Shown: positions 61,351-64,000 of the stretch, piece by piece
How positions within the stretch are numbered: the first letter of the stretch is position 1
Layout of the letters: each line of letters opens with the position of its first letter
DNA from: Balamuthia mandrillaris
Taxonomy: Eukaryota; Discosea; Longamoebia; Balamuthiidae
Reading direction: 5' to 3'
Assembly: GCA_031835245.1 (NCBI GenBank)
Contig: JAVKOQ010000018.1
Coordinates: 335,090-399,089 of the forward strand
DNA length: 64,000 nt
Position numbers and translations under genes: made by a program
Notes under the pieces: generated by a model
Databases searched by the model: none
What the model was told of the DNA's origin: nothing
What the model saw: the letters and a program-made list of their open reading frames with translations, nothing else

Positions 61351-61800
61351 TAGGGTGGAGTTGCTGTGAGTGAGTGGATGTGTATGTGGACGTGTGTGTG
61401 TGTCTGGCAGTGTATGCTTAGCTAATGACGAAAACAAAAACCTAACGGTCAAAAAAATTAAGGTGGCTAACCATCATCCTTGGGGCATTGCTGTCCCTGA
61501 ATTATGGTTCGTTGGGGGAAAAGGAAGAGCAGCCAGGGGACGGCTCCTCAAGCAGACTGAAGGAGAGTGTGACTCCTCAATTGAACCAAACATAATGAAC
61601 AAGTTAAACAACACAAAGGGTAAACAACGACTGTTTGTGCATAGCTTGGTGGTAGTAGTTATGGGTTAGCAACTAGAAGTCTAGATGAAGAGGGAGGTGA
61701 AGTGAGGAAGTGAAAAAAATAAAAGAGTGAAAGATCAAAAAAAACTGATAACACCAGCTCTCCAGTGAAGCGACACTCCTAAAGGCATGAAAAACGAGTG
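61351..61800 (+). other. Spacer between satellite blocks
   Basis: About 450 bp of mostly unique sequence. A 99-residue frame (61370-61669, starting MSGCVCGRVCVSG) includes LTVKKIKVANHHPWGIAVPE but has no recognised family and no clear promoter. Coding potential is weak. Confidence 0.35.
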
Positions 61801-62455
61801 AAGGGCTTGAGTGAAGGGGAAAAAAAGAATAAAAGAAAAAAAAAAACAAAAAGGAAAAAAAAAGGATAGAAAGAGAAAAGAGGAAAAAGAAAAAAAATAA
61901 AAGGAAAAACAAGAGAAAAAAAGAGCTAAAAAGAAAAGTAGAAAAAGTTAAAAATAAAAAGAAAAAGAAAGAAAGAAAAGAAAAAAGAGAAAAAGAGAAA
62001 AAAGAAAGGAAAAAAAGGAAACAGAGAATGAGAAAGAAAAAGAGAGAAAAAAAGAGCAATAATGAAAATGAAAAAGAAGAAATAAGAAAAAAAAAGAAAA
62101 TGGGAAGAAAGAGAAAAAAAGAAAAAGAAAAGAAAAAGAAAAAGAAAAAAGAAAAAAGAAAAAAGAGAAAGTGAAAAAAAAAAGAGAAGAGGGAGATAAA
62201 GGAAGAAAAAAAAGAAGCAAAAAGAAGAAAGAAAAGAGAATAAGAAGAAAAAAAAGAGATAGATAATGAAAGAAAAAGAAAAAATGAAAAAAAAAGAGGT
62301 AAGAAGAGGAAAAGAAAGGAATAAAGAGAAAAAAGAAGAGAAAAAAAGAAAAAAGAAAAGGAAGAAAGAAAAGAGGAAGAGGAAAAGAAGAAAAGAGTGA
62401 GACAAAAAGAAAGAAAAGAAGCAAAAAAGAATAAAGAAAATAAAAAGCTTTCTCT
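61800..62455. repeat. Polypurine block, copy B
   Basis: Closely matches 58263-58960 over most of its length with small indels and ends in the same tttctctgtccaactaagtt junction. This places the two copies about 3.48 kb apart. Confidence 0.95.
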
Positions 62456-62459
62456 GTCC

Positions 62460-63136
62460 AACTAAGTTTGCATCTAAACAAGCTCCATTCATGAAAATTT
62501 ACTTACCTATGCTCCAGACCATGGAGAATCGAGTGCAACCGGTTTCAGCCTCTGAGGACATTGTGTACCTGAGAAATTAATTATTTGAGCCAAAAACAAG
62601 ATAATCCACTCCCATAATGAACCTGAGGGTCAAAACCAAAAAAAACTTGCCAAACACATCCCCAAATACAGAGAAAAGGTGCCGCTCCGACGGAGCGCTG
62701 CATATACAGCTCTAAAAAAAAAGAAAGAATGAAAAACTTTGTGATTATGATAAATATTTCATTTTAGACACAAAAATATAAAAAAAAGCCAAGTCTGTAA
62801 CCAAACAAGCTTTGTCTATGAAAATTTACTCACCTATGCTCTAGACCATGGAGAATCGAATGCAACTGGTTTCAGCCTCTGAGGACATCGTGTACCCGAG
62901 AAATTAATTATTTGAGCCACAAAAGAGATCATTCACTCTCACAACAACCCTGAGGGTCAGAACCAAAAAAAACTTTCCAAACACGTCCCTAAATAACAAA
63001 GAAAAGGTGCCGCTCCGACGGAGCGCTGTATACACAGCTTAAAAAAAAAAAGAAGTCTGTTGTTAGAAAAATACAATCAAGTTTAAACAAAACTGAGTTA
63101 TATAAGGAAAAAAGAGAGAGTAGTTCAAATTAAGGG
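62460..63136. repeat. Satellite type-1 units, block B
   Basis: Two type-1 units (about 62470 and 62800) reproduce the order seen in block A, including the palindromes at about 62684 and 63010. Confidence 0.85.
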
Positions 63137-64000
63137 TGTGAAAGTAGCGCTCCGACGGAGCGCTAACTATGCGAGTGATTTTCAGCAGGGGTGAAGAAAA
63201 AATAAAAACAACCAAGTCCAAATAAAACAGGGTCATGAAGGGAAAAAAAAGGAAGTGGTGCAAAATAGGGGAGCAAAAGCAGCGCTCTGACGGAGCGCAA
63301 ACCCTGAGCAGGATTTTGAGAGAGGATGACAAAAAATAAAACAACCAAGTCCAAACGGAACAGGGTCACGAACGAACATAGGAGTGAATGGTGCAAAATA
63401 GGGGAGCGAAAGTAGCGCTCCGACGGAGCGCTAACCCTGTGCAGTATTTCGAGGGAAGGAGAAGAAAAAATAAAAATAACCAAGTCCAAACGGAACAGGG
63501 TCGTGCAGGGAAAAAAGAGTGAGTGATGCAAAATAGGGGAGCGAAAGTAGTGCTCCAACGGAGCGCTAACCCCGCGAGTGATTTTGGGAGGAAGAGAAGA
63601 GAAAATAAAAACAACCAAGTCCAAACGGAACAGGGTCGTGCAGGGAAAAAAGAGTGAGTGATGCAAAATAGGGGAGCGAAAGTAGTGCTCCGACGGAGCG
63701 CTAACCCCGCGCGGTATTTCGAGAGAGGGAGAAGAAAAAATAAAAACAACCAAGTCCAAACGGAACAGGGTCGTGCAGGGAAAAAAGAGTGAGTGGTGCA
63801 AAATAGAGGAGTGAAAGTAGCGCTCTGACGGAGCGCTAACCCCGCGTGGTATTTCGGGAGAAGGAGAAGAGAAAATAAAAACAACCAAGTCCAAATGGAA
63901 CAGGGTCGTGCAGGGAAAAAAGAGTGAGTGGTGCAAAATAGGGGAGCGAAAGTAGCGCTCTGATGGAGCGCTAACCCCGCGAGTGATTTTGGGAGGAAGA
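63137..64000. repeat. 135-bp tandem satellite array with 19-bp palindrome
   Basis: The palindrome core agcgctccgacggagcgct or a one/two-base variant starts at 63146, 63281, 63414, 63549, 63684, 63819 and 63954. Spacing is 135 bp except one 133-bp step. The array runs off the window. On the minus strand 135 bp equals 45 codons, so a repeating frame stays open for 257 residues (63936-63163), probably by periodicity rather than selection. Confidence 0.95.

Noticed and set aside
63163-63936. 257-residue open frame on the minus strand with 45-residue repeats
   Set aside because: It stays open because the satellite period (135 bp) is a multiple of three. There is no start context, and the hydrophobic composition follows from the A/G-rich repeat.
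59190-64000. CRISPR-like array (regular repeats)
   Set aside because: Units are 133-330 bp with no short unique spacers, no cas-type genes are present, and the genome is eukaryotic.

Overview
This window is nuclear DNA from a unicellular eukaryote. Genes are dense and intron-rich (mostly GT-AG introns of 40-450 bp), many introns carry long pyrimidine microsatellites, and telomere-type TTAGGG tracts occur near the right end. Tandem H-NOX proteins carrying a RasGAP domain, a multi-span membrane receptor with a TKL kinase, an expanded LRR protein and the general gene style suggest an amoebozoan, perhaps a relative of Acanthamoeba or Balamuthia. This placement is an inference from gene content. 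Exon structures below were built by hand from splice signals and reading-frame continuity. Where a full model is given, its coding length is an exact multiple of three.

Positions 1-52,500 are ordinary gene-dense chromosome. In order they hold: a beta-hydroxyacid dehydrogenase/HAD phosphonatase-like fusion (5' end outside the window), a PGYPP-repeat protein, a large LRR protein (-), a RidA-family protein, LSM2 (-), a universal stress protein, proteasome beta2, an Hsp110-type chaperone fused to TPRs (-), two tandem H-NOX/HNOBA/RasGAP genes, a membrane-anchored TKL kinase, a type I membrane glycoprotein (-), a thioredoxin/P-loop kinase fusion, a tiny secreted peptide (-), TAF11 (-), a small membrane protein, a poorly resolved disordered-protein gene, eIF3b, a putative DNA transposon, a HEAT-repeat nuclear protein, and a LOTUS/3'-5' exonuclease/Ycf45-like ATPase gene that breaks off inside its ATPase domain.

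Positions 52,500-64,000 look subtelomeric. They hold two truncated Ty3/gypsy chromovirus-like elements. Each is joined through a short TTAGGG tract to the same ~70-bp sequence. Beyond them lie minisatellites, two copies of a long polypurine block, and a satellite built from units that each carry a 19-bp palindrome. The last stretch is an exact 135-bp tandem array running off the window edge.

The best candidate for an undescribed system is the H-NOX/HNOBA/RasGAP pair at 15.7-23.9 kb. A soluble-guanylate-cyclase-type gas sensor is fused to a Ras GTPase-activating domain with its arginine finger in place, so NO or another gas could act directly on Ras with no cGMP step. Second is the Hsp110-like protein at 11.9-15.1 kb, which lacks the substrate-binding beta domain and carries an immunophilin-like TPR tail.
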